Below, one piece after another: positions 36,982-45,101 of a stretch of DNA of 64,000 nucleotides (positions are counted from its first letter, which is position 1; the number at the start of each line of letters is the position of its first letter). The stretch spans positions 2,976,001 through 3,040,000 of the forward strand of contig NZ_LT963352.1 in the NCBI RefSeq assembly GCF_900236475.1, read 5' to 3'. Position numbers and translations under genes: made by a program. The notes under the pieces are model-generated. The model saw nothing but the letters and a program-made list of their open reading frames with translations, did no database searches and was not told the origin of the DNA. Origin of the DNA: Streptomyces chartreusis NRRL 3882. Lineage in GTDB: Bacteria; Actinomycetota; Actinomycetes; Streptomycetales; Streptomycetaceae.

Positions 36982-37257
36982 TCAGGAATTTTCCGCGACA
37001 GTTTCTCCTGGGGCGTCTTCGGGCGACGTCGTCGCAGGTGAGGCGGTGCGCTCGGCGGACCGGGGCGGGGCGGTGCTCCGGGTGTCCTCGGCGGCCTGAT
37101 CGCCCTCGGCGGTTTCCGCTTCGTAGGCCCCGCACTCGGGGTTGCGGCAGGGACCCGCCACCCACAGCGGGACCCACGCGCCCAGCGTCTTGTGGCGCCG
37201 GACGACCGTTTCCACTGGCTGTCCGCAGGTCGGACAGACATGTCCTTCGCTGCCCAT
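36982..37257 (-). CDS. Small zinc-ribbon protein
   Basis: 91 residues. VCPTCGQPVETVVRRHKTLGAWVPL and GPCRNPECGAY give two CxxC-like pairs (CPTCG and CRNPEC) likely binding zinc. The last 50 residues are acidic and disordered. Function unknown. The start at 37257 follows no strong ribosome site. It lies between the DGPF gene and the reductase gene on the same strand. Confidence 0.65.
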   Translation of the reverse strand: MGSEGHVCPTCGQPVETVVRRHKTLGAWVPLWVAGPCRNPECGAYEAETAEGDQAAEDTRSTAPPRSAERTASPATTSPEDAPGETVAENS

Positions 37258-37283
37258 GTCCTCAGGGTAGGCCGGTCGGCGGC

Positions 37284-37868
37284 TCAGCGCTTCCTGCTGT
37301 AGGTGCGCACCAGCACCCCGTTGCCGAACGTGCGCACCGACTCGAGGGTGAACTCCGAGATCGCGAATCCGGAACCGAACATCGGCATGCCCGCGCCGTA
37401 CACGAGCGGGTAGGTCTTGATGACGAGCTCGTCGATCTCGTCGAGCAGTTCGCCCGCGATCCGCGAGCCACCGCACAGGTAGATGCCGAACTCGCCGTCC
37501 TCGGCCTTCAGTTCGCGGACCTTGCCGACGAGGTCGTCCGCGATGATCTCGACGTTCGGGTCGGGCGACTCCTTCAGCGTGCTGGAGGCGACGTATTCGC
37601 GCAGGTGGGCATAGGGGCTGGTGATGCCCTCCCTCAAGGCGAGCTCGTAGCTGCCGCGGCCCTGGACGACGGTGTCGAACCGCTTGTTCGGCAGGTCGTC
37701 GAAGCCGAGGGCCCGGCGGCCCTGGGTGGCCGCGGTCTCCGGATACTCCGTCTTCAGGAAGGCGAGGAACTCCCCGTCGACGAAGCGGAGCATCGACGTC
37801 GCGTCGCCGCCCGGGTCCCCGATGAAGCCGTCGATGGAGCAGGCGATGAAGTACGTGAGCTTTCGCAA
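37284..37868 (-). CDS. Dihydrofolate reductase-family (RibD C-terminal-like) protein
   Basis: 194 residues beginning KLTYFIACSIDGFIGDPGGD, the NADPH-binding opening of RibD-C/DHFR-like proteins, with TVVQGRGSYELA, FGIYLCGGSRIAGELLDEIDELVIKTYPLVYGAGMPMFG in the second half. It probably reduces an unknown heterocycle or flavin. It is divergent from a TetR gene with an inverted repeat between them, suggesting control by that regulator. Confidence 0.88.
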   Translation of the reverse strand: MRKLTYFIACSIDGFIGDPGGDATSMLRFVDGEFLAFLKTEYPETAATQGRRALGFDDLPNKRFDTVVQGRGSYELALREGITSPYAHLREYVASSTLKESPDPNVEIIADDLVGKVRELKAEDGEFGIYLCGGSRIAGELLDEIDELVIKTYPLVYGAGMPMFGSGFAISEFTLESVRTFGNGVLVRTYSRKR

Positions 37869-37893
37869 GCCGGTCTCATTTCGTAGGCTGCCG

Positions 37894-37914
37894 CTACAAG
37901 GACTTCAGTTGTAG
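37894..37914. promoter_or_regulatory. Inverted repeat CTACAA-N9-TTGTAG between reductase and TetR genes
   Basis: CTACAA (37894-37899) and TTGTAG (37909-37914) form a 21-bp interrupted palindrome about 25 bases upstream of the reductase start. It is a likely operator for the divergent TetR protein. Confidence 0.55.
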
Positions 37915-37980
37915 TACTCCTGATGTAGTGGTTGCAAGGGATTATCCGCGAACCGTGGAAAGTGGGAGAAGGGACTCCGC

Positions 37981-38586
37981 ATGGTCAGCAATCCCGGGCG
38001 CAGGGCCGCGCTCGTCGACGCCGGCGTCGAGGTGCTCGCGCGCGAGGGAGCACGCGGGCTGACGTTCCGCGCGGTGGACGCGGAGGCCGGCGTGCCCCTG
38101 GGCACGGCCTCCAACTACTTCACGGACCGCGGCGACCTGCTGCGCCAGATCGACACCCGGCTGCACGTACGGCTCGCGCCCGACCCCGACGTGGTCGCCG
38201 AGCTGATGACCCGCCCCAAGGACCGCTCACTGGTCACGGCGTTCATGTACGACCTCATGGCCCGCGCGACCCGCGACCGCACGGGCTATCTGGCCCTCAT
38301 GGAACTGCGCCTGGAGGCCACCCGGCGTCCCGAACTGCTCGCCTCCTACACCAAGTCGGTGCGCGGTGACCTGGAGGAGGCCATGGAGTTCCACCGGACG
38401 GCCGGCCTGCCCGGCGGCGACGAGTCCGTCGCCGTGCTGTACCTGGCCATGCTCGGCCTCCTCCTGGAGCATCTGACCCTGCCGGGCGTCCTGGAGGGTG
38501 TACTGCCCGGAGTGAGCGTGCCGGAGGGGCTGGTGCAGAAGATCGTGGCGACGGTGCTGCCGGAGGGGGAGGAGGCCGGGGGCTGA
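37981..38586 (+). CDS. TetR family transcriptional regulator
   Basis: 201 residues. The N-terminal HTH is RRAALVDAGVEVLAREGARGLTFRAVDAEAGVPLGTASNYFTDRGDLLRQI, where PLGTASNYF is the recognition helix. The C-terminal ligand domain is of the TetR_C_6-like type (LMARATRDRTGYLALMELRLEATRRPEL). It probably represses the divergent reductase gene and itself. Confidence 0.92.
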   Translation: MVSNPGRRAALVDAGVEVLAREGARGLTFRAVDAEAGVPLGTASNYFTDRGDLLRQIDTRLHVRLAPDPDVVAELMTRPKDRSLVTAFMYDLMARATRDRTGYLALMELRLEATRRPELLASYTKSVRGDLEEAMEFHRTAGLPGGDESVAVLYLAMLGLLLEHLTLPGVLEGVLPGVSVPEGLVQKIVATVLPEGEEAGG

Positions 38587-38804
38587 CCGGCCGGGGGAGG
38601 TTGGGTCCGGCCGGCCCGGGGGCGGAGGGGCCATGCCGGCCGGGAGGGTCGGAGGGGAAGTCGGCCGGGAGGGCCAGACGGGCCAGGGAAGGGGGCCCGT
38701 CAGGCCGGGGGCCGGTCAAGCCGAGGCCCGTCAGGCCACGGGGCCCGTCAGGCCACGGTGTCGGTCGGACCACGGGGCCGGCCGGGCCGGGGGTCGGCGG
38801 AGAG
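38587..38804. repeat. Degenerate GC-rich repeat region
   Basis: About 220 bases of G/C-rich sequence with repeated variants of cggcccgtcaggcca and gggccggccggg on the plus strand. It separates the convergent TetR and GNAT genes; no terminator with a clean stem is evident and no gene is supported. Confidence 0.6.
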
Positions 38805-39422
38805 TCAGGACGCCGTCCCTGCGGGACGGGGTTCGCGCCACATCGGCCACATGGTCGGGCCGCCCTCCGGGAGGTCGAGCACCGGGCCGGCGAGTTCGAA
38901 GCCGAGGCGCTCGTACAGCTTGCGGCTGCGGGCGTTGCTCGCCTCCAGGTAGGCGGGCAGTCCCTCGCGATCGCAACGGTCGAGGACCGACGCGATGAGC
39001 GCCGTGCCGAGACCCTCACCCTGTCGGCCGGGGGCGACGCCGATCATCCACAGGTACTCGTGGGCCCGCCCGGAGGGGTGGATGGCGGCGGTCAGCCGGC
39101 CGATCGCCTCGATGCGTTCGTTGTCCGGGTCGACGGCGTGCCGCACCTGGGCCGGACCGTCGTCCTCGGCGTCGCCGTCATGGTCGTCGGCCGGCATGGA
39201 GAGCCACAGCGCACAGGCCGAGCCGTCCTCGGTGAGGTCGATACGCCCGGCCGCGAGCACGATGTCGGTGAAGGCGGCCATGAGTGCGGGATGGTTGGCA
39301 CGACGGTCCTCCGCCCCTGGGAAGACCCAGCCGCTCACGGGGTCGTCCTGGAACGCCTCGTCCAGCAGCCGGACGACCAGGTCCCGGTCGCCCTCGCCCG
39401 CCGTGCGGATCGCCACACCCAT
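38805..39422 (-). CDS. GNAT family N-acetyltransferase
   Basis: 205 residues. The acetyl-CoA-binding segment LWMIGVAPGRQGEGLGTALIASVLDRCDREG has the R/QxxGxG loop (RQGEGLG), followed by YLEASNARSRKLYERLGFELAG. The N-terminus IRTAGEGDRDLVVRLLDEAFQDDPVSGWVFP is typical of the GNAT class acting on small molecules. Start at ATG 39422 after GGGGCGGG. The IS element lies immediately upstream and may have displaced its promoter region. Confidence 0.88.
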   Translation of the reverse strand: MGVAIRTAGEGDRDLVVRLLDEAFQDDPVSGWVFPGAEDRRANHPALMAAFTDIVLAAGRIDLTEDGSACALWLSMPADDHDGDAEDDGPAQVRHAVDPDNERIEAIGRLTAAIHPSGRAHEYLWMIGVAPGRQGEGLGTALIASVLDRCDREGLPAYLEASNARSRKLYERLGFELAGPVLDLPEGGPTMWPMWREPRPAGTAS

Positions 39423-39557
39423 GTCCCGCCCCTTCACTCGTCCGACGGGCGTTGATCGTAGGGCGGTTGGGAGCCGCCCCGGCGAACGGGGCGGGAGCTT
39501 GGCGGGATTTCATCGAACAGTTGCCCAAAGCGGCTGTAGTCACCGGCCTTAGAGCTC

Positions 39558-40387
39558 CTAACGGAATGCGGTTCGTAGGCGGCGCCAGCAGATCAGTGAG
39601 CATGCGAGCTTGAGGAATGCCTCGTGGATGTCGTCGCGGATCTCCCAGCGGATCCGCAGGCGGCCGAACCAGTGCAGCAGCGCAATCGTCTGCTCGACCA
39701 CCCACCGTTTCGTGCCGAGGCCGGAGCCGTGCTCGGTGCCGCGGCGGGCAATGACGGGCTTGATGCCCTTCGCCCAGACCTGGCGGCGATAGCAGTCGTG
39801 GTCATAGCCCCGGTCGGCGTAGACCTCTCTCGGCCGCTGCCGGGGCCGGCCGCGTTTGCCTCGGATCGGCGGGATCGCCGCCAGCAGTGGCAGGAGCTGG
39901 GTGATGTCGTTGCGGTTGCCGCCGGTCAGGGTGACGGCGAGTGGGACGCCGGTGGCGTCACAGATCACGTGGTGCTTGGAGCCCGGTCGGCCTCGGTCGA
40001 CCGGGCTCCGGCCGGTTTTGGGCCGCCCTTGAGCGCCCGGATGTGCGAACTGTCGATCACCGCCCGGGACATGTCCAGGCGGTCCGCCGCCCGCAGCTCG
40101 GCCAACAGCACCTCGTGCAGCCGCTGCCACACCCCGGCGTTGTTCCAGTCCCGCAGGCGTCGCCAGCAGGTCATCCCCGAGCCGAAGCCCAGCTCGGCAG
40201 GCAGCCACTCCCATCTGATGCCGGTGTACAGGACGAACAAGATCCCGCACATCACCTTGCGGTCATCCAACGCCCTTCGGCCCGGGTGCCGATGCCGCCA
40301 CTGCCGGACAGGCAGCAGAGGCTCGATTCGAGCCCACAACTCATCGTCGACCAGCCATGGTTGGGGATCGCGCTTCCTCACACTCAA
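39558..40387 (-). CDS. IS5-family transposase, two frames joined by -1 frameshift
   Basis: OrfA (40387 to 39965) carries the N-terminal IS5 region (WARIEPLLPVRQWRHRHPGRRAL, GIRWEWLPAELGFGSGMTCWRRLRDWNNAGVW, IDSSHIRALKGG). OrfB (from about 40020 to 39558) carries GRPKTGRSPVDRGRPGSKHHVICD, YADRGYDHDCYRRQV, RRGTEHGSGLGTKRWVVEQTIALLHWFGRLR. The catalytic acidic residues are split between frames. A CCCAAAA heptamer, in the correct X XXY YYZ phase of orfA, lies at the junction, so programmed -1 frameshifting should give a full-length enzyme. The first start is TTG 40387. Confidence 0.9.
40016..40022 (-). other. CCCAAAA slippery heptamer of the transposase
   Basis: On the minus strand the orfA codons read GGC CCA AAA CCG, so the heptamer C CCA AAA is in exact -1 frameshift phase; the new frame continues ACC GGC into orfB. 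Confidence 0.8.
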
Positions 40388-40448
40388 GCAACCGACCCAC
40401 TCCGTTGAAGGACACGGTCATCCCGCATTCCGTTAGGAGCTCTTAGAG

Positions 40449-40487
40449 GGCGGGCCCCGCACACCGTGGGGCAGTGCGGGGCCCGCC
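40449..40487 (-). terminator. Terminator after the polyprenyl synthase gene
   Basis: GGCGGGCCCCGCAC (40449-40462) and GTGCGGGGCCCGCC (40474-40487) form a perfect 14-bp stem with an 11-nt loop. The IS element inserted only a few bases from it. Confidence 0.8.
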
Positions 40488-40644
40488 TGTCCGGAGGCGC
40501 GGGACCGTACGGAGTCAGGAGCCGCACGGCCCCGGCGCTCCGGGGTCCTGCCCTTCGGTCACCCGAAGGTCCGTCAGGTGCCGCCGAGGGCCCGTGGCCG
40601 CACCGCCGGCCGTTGCCGACGGCCGATTTCCGCACCGTCGGCCG

Positions 40645-41814
40645 TCAACTGCTGCGCCGTGTCACGAACTCGGCGAGGGCCAGCAGACCGCCCGCCGCCT
40701 CCGGGTCCGGCACCGCGCGGGCCAGTTGCTGCATCGCCAGAGCCATCCGGTCGGCCGCCTGGTTCTGCGCCCAGTCACGGCCGCCCGCCCGCTCCACGGT
40801 CAGGGCGATGTGGTCGAGGTCCTCCTTCTCGCTGGGTCGTGCGTACAGTTCGGCGAGTTCCGCGGCCGCCGGCGTGCCGGAGGCGAAGGCCGCCACGACC
40901 GGCAGGGACTTCTTGCGGGCGGCCAGGTCCGCGCCGACGGGCTTGCCGGTGCGGCGCGGGTCGCCCCATATGCCGATGACGTCGTCGATGAGCTGGAAGG
41001 CGAGCCCGGCCTCCCGGCCGAACGCGTCCAGCGCCGCCACGTCCGCGTCCCCGGCGCCCGCGTACATCCCGCCGATCGCGCAGGCGGTCCCCAGCAGTGC
41101 GCCCGTCTTGGCCTCCGCCATGGCGAGCACCTCGTCGAGCGTGACCTCGTCGGGACCGCGCCGCTCCATGGCCGTGTCCGCGTGCTGTCCCGCGCACAGT
41201 TCGACGACGCAGTCCGCGAGCCGGGCGGTGGCGGCCCGGCTCGCCGGATGCGGGTCCTCGGCGAGCAGCCGCATGGCCAGCGCCTGGAGGGCGTCCCCGG
41301 CGAGGATCGCGTCGGGGTCGCCGAACACGGTCCACGCGGTGGGCCGGTGCCGGCGGGTGGTGTCCCGGTCCATCACGTCGTCGTGCAGCAACGTGAAGTT
41401 GTGGACCAGCTCCACCGCCGCGGCCGCCCGGACCGCCGCGGCCCGTGCCTCGGGTCCGCCGAGGGCGGCCGCTGCGGCGAGGACGAGCGCGGGCCGGATC
41501 GCCTTGCCGGAGCCGCCCTCGGCCGGTGTGCCGTCCGCCTGCTCCCAGCCGAAGTGGTAGAGCGCGATCCGGCGCATCGGCCCGGGCAGCGAGCCGAGGG
41601 CGTCCCGCAGGACCGGGTCGACCTCCGTCCGGGCCCGCTCCAGGAGCGTGACCGCCTCGTGGACCTCGGCCGGTCCCGGCCGGCCGTCGCGCTGTGTCCC
41701 GATGAGCCCCCGCCTTTCCGGCGCCCCGGCCGCACGCCCGGGCTCGGTACCGCGCTGCCCACCGGGAGTGGGCAGCGTCGTCTCCGTCCCGAGATCCGTA
41801 AGGGACTCACCCAT
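40645..41814 (-). CDS. Polyprenyl diphosphate synthase, probable encapsulin cargo
   Basis: 389 residues of the trans-isoprenyl diphosphate synthase fold. The first aspartate-rich motif is LLHDDVMDRD (D145, D146, D149). The second is FQLIDDVIGIWGD (D277, D278), where the usual third aspartate of DDxxD is glycine, a variant common in this group. The first 50 residues are Gly/Pro/Thr-rich and predicted disordered (TPGGQRGTEPGRAAGAPERRG), beyond the catalytic core. Such N-terminal extensions target cargo into Family 2 encapsulins. It lies 111 bases after the EshA-type shell gene on the same strand. Product chain length is unknown. Confidence 0.9.
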   Translation of the reverse strand: MGESLTDLGTETTLPTPGGQRGTEPGRAAGAPERRGLIGTQRDGRPGPAEVHEAVTLLERARTEVDPVLRDALGSLPGPMRRIALYHFGWEQADGTPAEGGSGKAIRPALVLAAAAALGGPEARAAAVRAAAAVELVHNFTLLHDDVMDRDTTRRHRPTAWTVFGDPDAILAGDALQALAMRLLAEDPHPASRAATARLADCVVELCAGQHADTAMERRGPDEVTLDEVLAMAEAKTGALLGTACAIGGMYAGAGDADVAALDAFGREAGLAFQLIDDVIGIWGDPRRTGKPVGADLAARKKSLPVVAAFASGTPAAAELAELYARPSEKEDLDHIALTVERAGGRDWAQNQAADRMALAMQQLARAVPDPEAAGGLLALAEFVTRRSS

Positions 41815-41925
41815 GGAACCGCCTCGGAGAGTGAGTGGACGGTGGCCCTTCCGCTGCCGCTGGGCGCGTACCCCGAGGGTGTACCCGCCCTGCCGGGCGC
41901 GGACACGGCCGGCGTACCGGATGCG

Positions 41926-43332
41926 TCACCGCCAGCGGCCGATCTCGACGTTCTCCAGGACGCCGAGCGCGTCCGGTACCAGCACCGCGGCCGAGTAGTA
42001 GGCCGTGACCAGGTACTTGATGATGGCCTGTTCGTTGATGCCCATGAAGCGCACCGACAGGCTCGGCTCGATCTCGTCCGGGATGCCGGAGGCCCGCAGG
42101 CCGATGACGCCCTGGTCGGCCTCGCCGGTACGCATGGCGATGATCGACGTCGTCCGCTCCGGGGTCACCGGGATCTTGTTGCACGGGTAGATCGGCACGC
42201 CGCGCCAGGTGGGGATGCGGTTGCCGGCCATGTCGATGGTCTCGGGGACGAGCCCTCGCTTGTTGAGCTCGCGGCCGATCGCGGCGATCGCGCGCGGGTG
42301 GGCGAGGAGCAGTTTGGTGCCGCGGCGCCTGCTGAGCAGTTCGTCCAGGTCGTCCGGGCTGGGCACGCCGTCGTGCGGCTGGATCCGCTGGTCGTATTCG
42401 CAGTTGTGCAGGAGACCGAAGTCGCGGTTGTTGATGAGCTCGTGCTCCTGGCGCTCCTTCAGCGCCTCGACCGTCAGCCGGATCTGCTGCTCGGTCTGGT
42501 TCATGGGCTGGTTGTAGAGGTCGGCCACGCGCGTGTGGATGCGCAGGACGGTCTGGGCGACGCTCAGTTCGTACTCACGGGGCCGGGCCTCGTAGTCGAC
42601 GAAGGTGTGCGGGATGTCCGGCTCGCCGGAGTGGCCGGCGGCGAGGTCGATCTCCTTCTCGCCGTACTTGTTGGAGCGCTGCGAGGGGATCGAGCGGCGC
42701 TGCTGGAGGTGTTCGCGCAGCGTGTCCGAGCGCTCGGCGATCTGCGCGAACTCCGCGCGGGGCAGGACCAGGACGGTGCAGGTGGTGAGCGCGCGGGCCG
42801 TGTACTCCCAGATCGCGTCCTCGTTCAGCAGCGCGTCGTCACCGAAGTAGGCGCCGTCGGCGAGGACTCCGAGGGACTCCTCGTCCCCGTACGGGCCCGT
42901 GCCGACCTTCTCCACACGGCCGTGCGCGAGCAGGTACACCTCGTCGGACGGGCTGCCGAACGAGGCGATCACCTCGCCCGCGGCGATCTCCCGCTGCTCG
43001 CAGCGCCGGGCGATCTCGAAGAGCACCTCCTCGTCCTCGTACGACCGCAGCGCGGGCAGTTCACCCAGCTCAGCGGGGATGACCTCGACGCGGTCGCCGG
43101 TCTTCACGAACGTCAGCCGACCGTCGCCCACGGCGAACGTCAATCGCCGGTTCACCCGGTACGTACCACCCTGGATGTCGACCCAGGGCAGCATGCGCAG
43201 CAGCCAGCGGGAGCTGATCTCCTGCATCTGCGGCACGGACTTGGTCGTGGTGGCCAGGTTCCGCGCGGCCGCCGTGCCGAGACTCTGCTGCGGCTTGGTC
43301 TGCTCCGTGCGGACCTCTTCGCCTACCGACAT
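41926..43332 (-). CDS. eshA: EshA-type Family 2B encapsulin shell protein with cyclic-nucleotide-binding domain
   Basis: 468 residues. Residues about 1-95 and 210-468 form the phage-capsid-like (HK97) fold of Family 2 encapsulins: [34 protein letters not shown] at the start, and [89 protein letters not shown] and [22 protein letters not shown] later. A cyclic-nucleotide-binding domain sits between (about 100-205: [32 protein letters not shown]). In Streptomyces EshA is linked to growth and antibiotic control. ATG 43332 gives the conserved N-terminus. Confidence 0.93.
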   Translation of the reverse strand: MSVGEEVRTEQTKPQQSLGTAAARNLATTTKSVPQMQEISSRWLLRMLPWVDIQGGTYRVNRRLTFAVGDGRLTFVKTGDRVEVIPAELGELPALRSYEDEEVLFEIARRCEQREIAAGEVIASFGSPSDEVYLLAHGRVEKVGTGPYGDEESLGVLADGAYFGDDALLNEDAIWEYTARALTTCTVLVLPRAEFAQIAERSDTLREHLQQRRSIPSQRSNKYGEKEIDLAAGHSGEPDIPHTFVDYEARPREYELSVAQTVLRIHTRVADLYNQPMNQTEQQIRLTVEALKERQEHELINNRDFGLLHNCEYDQRIQPHDGVPSPDDLDELLSRRRGTKLLLAHPRAIAAIGRELNKRGLVPETIDMAGNRIPTWRGVPIYPCNKIPVTPERTTSIIAMRTGEADQGVIGLRASGIPDEIEPSLSVRFMGINEQAIIKYLVTAYYSAAVLVPDALGVLENVEIGRWR

Positions 43333-43623
43333 AGAGAACTGCCCTCCCGGTTGTGACCGACGCCCATATGCCTCGGGCATCGATGTGCGCGCCCAAGCCT
43401 TCCTCACACCGTGGCGTGGTGCTATTACCCGAAAGAGGGGGAATGGATCATCGTACGACTGGGCAGGGGGCGCGAATTCCCGCCCGGTCACGGGAGGCAC
43501 GGCCGGCCCCGGACCGCTGGCGACAACCCGTGGGAACCTGTCGGTAATGCCGCTGGGGAGCGTGCGGAACCGGACCTAGCGTGGTGATCCGTTCCTTCCA
43601 CCGACTCCAGAAACGGCCCATCC

Positions 43624-44094
43624 ATGCAGTACGTCGCGCCGATCGGCATCGGCATCCTCTACGCCCTGTTGATGTCCCTCGTCCGCGAGCCGCACCGGCG
43701 GCGCCTGAACGCGGTCATGGTCGGCGGCGCGGGAGCGGCGTACCTCAGCGGCGGCGGCACGGGCGGCTGGGAGTTCCTCTTCACCGCGCTGCTCACCTAC
43801 GTCGCGTTCCGCGGTCTGGAGTCGTGGACGTGGATCGGCATCGGCTGGCTGCTGCACACGGCGTGGGACATCGTCCACCACATCAAGGGCAATCCGATCA
43901 TCCCCTTCGCCCACACCTCCTCTCTGGGCTGCGCCATCTGCGACCCGGTGATCGCCCTCTGGTGCCTTCGGGGCGGCCCCTCACTCATCGGCCTCGTACG
44001 CGACCGCCGCCGGTCCGGGCGGCCGCAGCCCGGGCCGGATCCGCGGGAAGGCGTCAGCCCCGGGTCCCCCTCCCTCACTCCCGGGGGACAATGA
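43624..44094 (+). CDS. DUF6010 family membrane protein
   Basis: 156 residues with four hydrophobic segments in the first 115 (IGIGILYALLMSLV, WEFLFTALLTYVAF, TWIGIGWLLHTAWDIVHHI) and the motif FAHTSSLGCAICDPVIALWC. I recognise DUF6010; the role is unknown. The histidine and cysteine residues could bind a metal. The ACC-deaminase-like gene starts four bases after its stop, so they are probably co-transcribed. Confidence 0.85.
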   Translation: MQYVAPIGIGILYALLMSLVREPHRRRLNAVMVGGAGAAYLSGGGTGGWEFLFTALLTYVAFRGLESWTWIGIGWLLHTAWDIVHHIKGNPIIPFAHTSSLGCAICDPVIALWCLRGGPSLIGLVRDRRRSGRPQPGPDPREGVSPGSPSLTPGGQ

Positions 44095-44098
44095 CCCG

Positions 44099-45007
44099 GT
44101 GACCAGCCCCGACGTCCCCGGACTCGCCGCACTGCACCCCCGGCTGCCCTCGCCGGTGCAGGAGGTCGTGGACAGCCGGTTCGAGCGTCACGGCGTCCGG
44201 CTGGTGCTGAAGCGGGACGACCTGATCCACCCGGAGCTGATCGGCAACAAGTGGCGCAAGCTGGCGCCGAATCTCACGGCCGCGGCCGGCCGTACCGTCG
44301 TCACCTTCGGGGGCGCCTACTCCAACCACCTGCGTGCCACGGCCGCGGCCGGCCGGCTGCTCGGCATCCCCACGATCGGAGTCGTACGCGGCGAGGAGCT
44401 GGCCGGCCGGCCCCTCAACCCCTCGCTGACCCGCTGTGCGGCCGACGGCATGCGGCTGCACTTCGTCGACAGGGCTGCGTACCGCCGCAAGTCCGAGCCG
44501 CGGACCCTGGCCGCGATCCTGCGCGCGGTGGACGCCGCGGAGGCGTACGTCGTCCCCGAGGGCGGCAGCAACGCACAGGCGGTACGGGGCTGCCGGGCAC
44601 TCGGCGCCGAGCTGCACGACCAGGGCGATGTCGTCGCCGTGGCCTGCGGCACCGGTGGCACGCTGGCAGGGCTGGCGGCGGGACTCGCCCCCGGACAGCG
44701 TGCCCTCGGTGTCCCGGTCCTCAAGGGCGGCTTCCTGACCACCGACGTCGCCTCCTTGCAGCAGCAGGCCTTCGGCGGCCCGCGCGGCACCTGGAGCCTC
44801 GACGACCGCTTCCACTTCGGCGGCTATGCGCGCGTGCCCGACGAGCTCGACGCCTTCGCCGCGGACTTCGAGCAGCGTCATGGACTACCCGTCGAACGCC
44901 TCTATGTCGCGAAACTGCTGTACGGACTCGTCGCCCTGGCCGGCGAAGGCGCCTTCCCGCGCGGGACGACGGTGACGGCTGTGATCACCGGCCGGCCTTT
45001 CCCGTGA
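44099..45007 (+). CDS. ACC deaminase/D-cysteine desulfhydrase-like PLP enzyme
   Basis: 302 residues, the tryptophan-synthase-beta-like fold. KRDDLIHPELIGNKWRKLAPNL carries the PLP-binding lysine (NKWRK). FGGAYSNHLRATAAAG is the carboxylate-binding loop; VACGTGGTLAGLAAG binds the PLP phosphate. 1-Aminocyclopropane-1-carboxylate deaminases and D-cysteine desulfhydrases share these motifs; the residues that separate them cannot be assigned safely, so the substrate is open. Confidence 0.9.
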   Translation: MTSPDVPGLAALHPRLPSPVQEVVDSRFERHGVRLVLKRDDLIHPELIGNKWRKLAPNLTAAAGRTVVTFGGAYSNHLRATAAAGRLLGIPTIGVVRGEELAGRPLNPSLTRCAADGMRLHFVDRAAYRRKSEPRTLAAILRAVDAAEAYVVPEGGSNAQAVRGCRALGAELHDQGDVVAVACGTGGTLAGLAAGLAPGQRALGVPVLKGGFLTTDVASLQQQAFGGPRGTWSLDDRFHFGGYARVPDELDAFAADFEQRHGLPVERLYVAKLLYGLVALAGEGAFPRGTTVTAVITGRPFP

Positions 45008-45101
45008 CGCTCGCCGGTCCGGCGACGCCGCCGCCCTTCCCGTCACTCCCGCCGCCCCTCCCCTGACGCCCGGCAGCGTGTCCGTGCCGTCCGCCCCTCC
45101 C

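Larger units (their letters stand above)
39552..40442 (-). mobile_element. Complete IS5-family insertion sequence
   Basis: 891 bp with perfect 20-bp terminal inverted repeats, GAGCTCCTAACGGAATGCGG at 39552-39571 and its complement at 40423-40442, and a TTA target duplication on both sides (39549-39551, 40443-40445). The perfect ends suggest recent arrival. It holds one transposase made from two overlapping frames. Confidence 0.93.

Noticed and set aside
38587..38804. A coding extension of the TetR or GNAT gene
   Set aside because: The stretch reads as low-complexity Arg/Gly/Pro in all frames and lies past both stop codons.
44251..45066. Alternative frame inside the ACC-deaminase-like gene
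   Set aside because: Same-strand shadow frame, Arg/Gly-rich, without motif; the PLP enzyme frame is clear.
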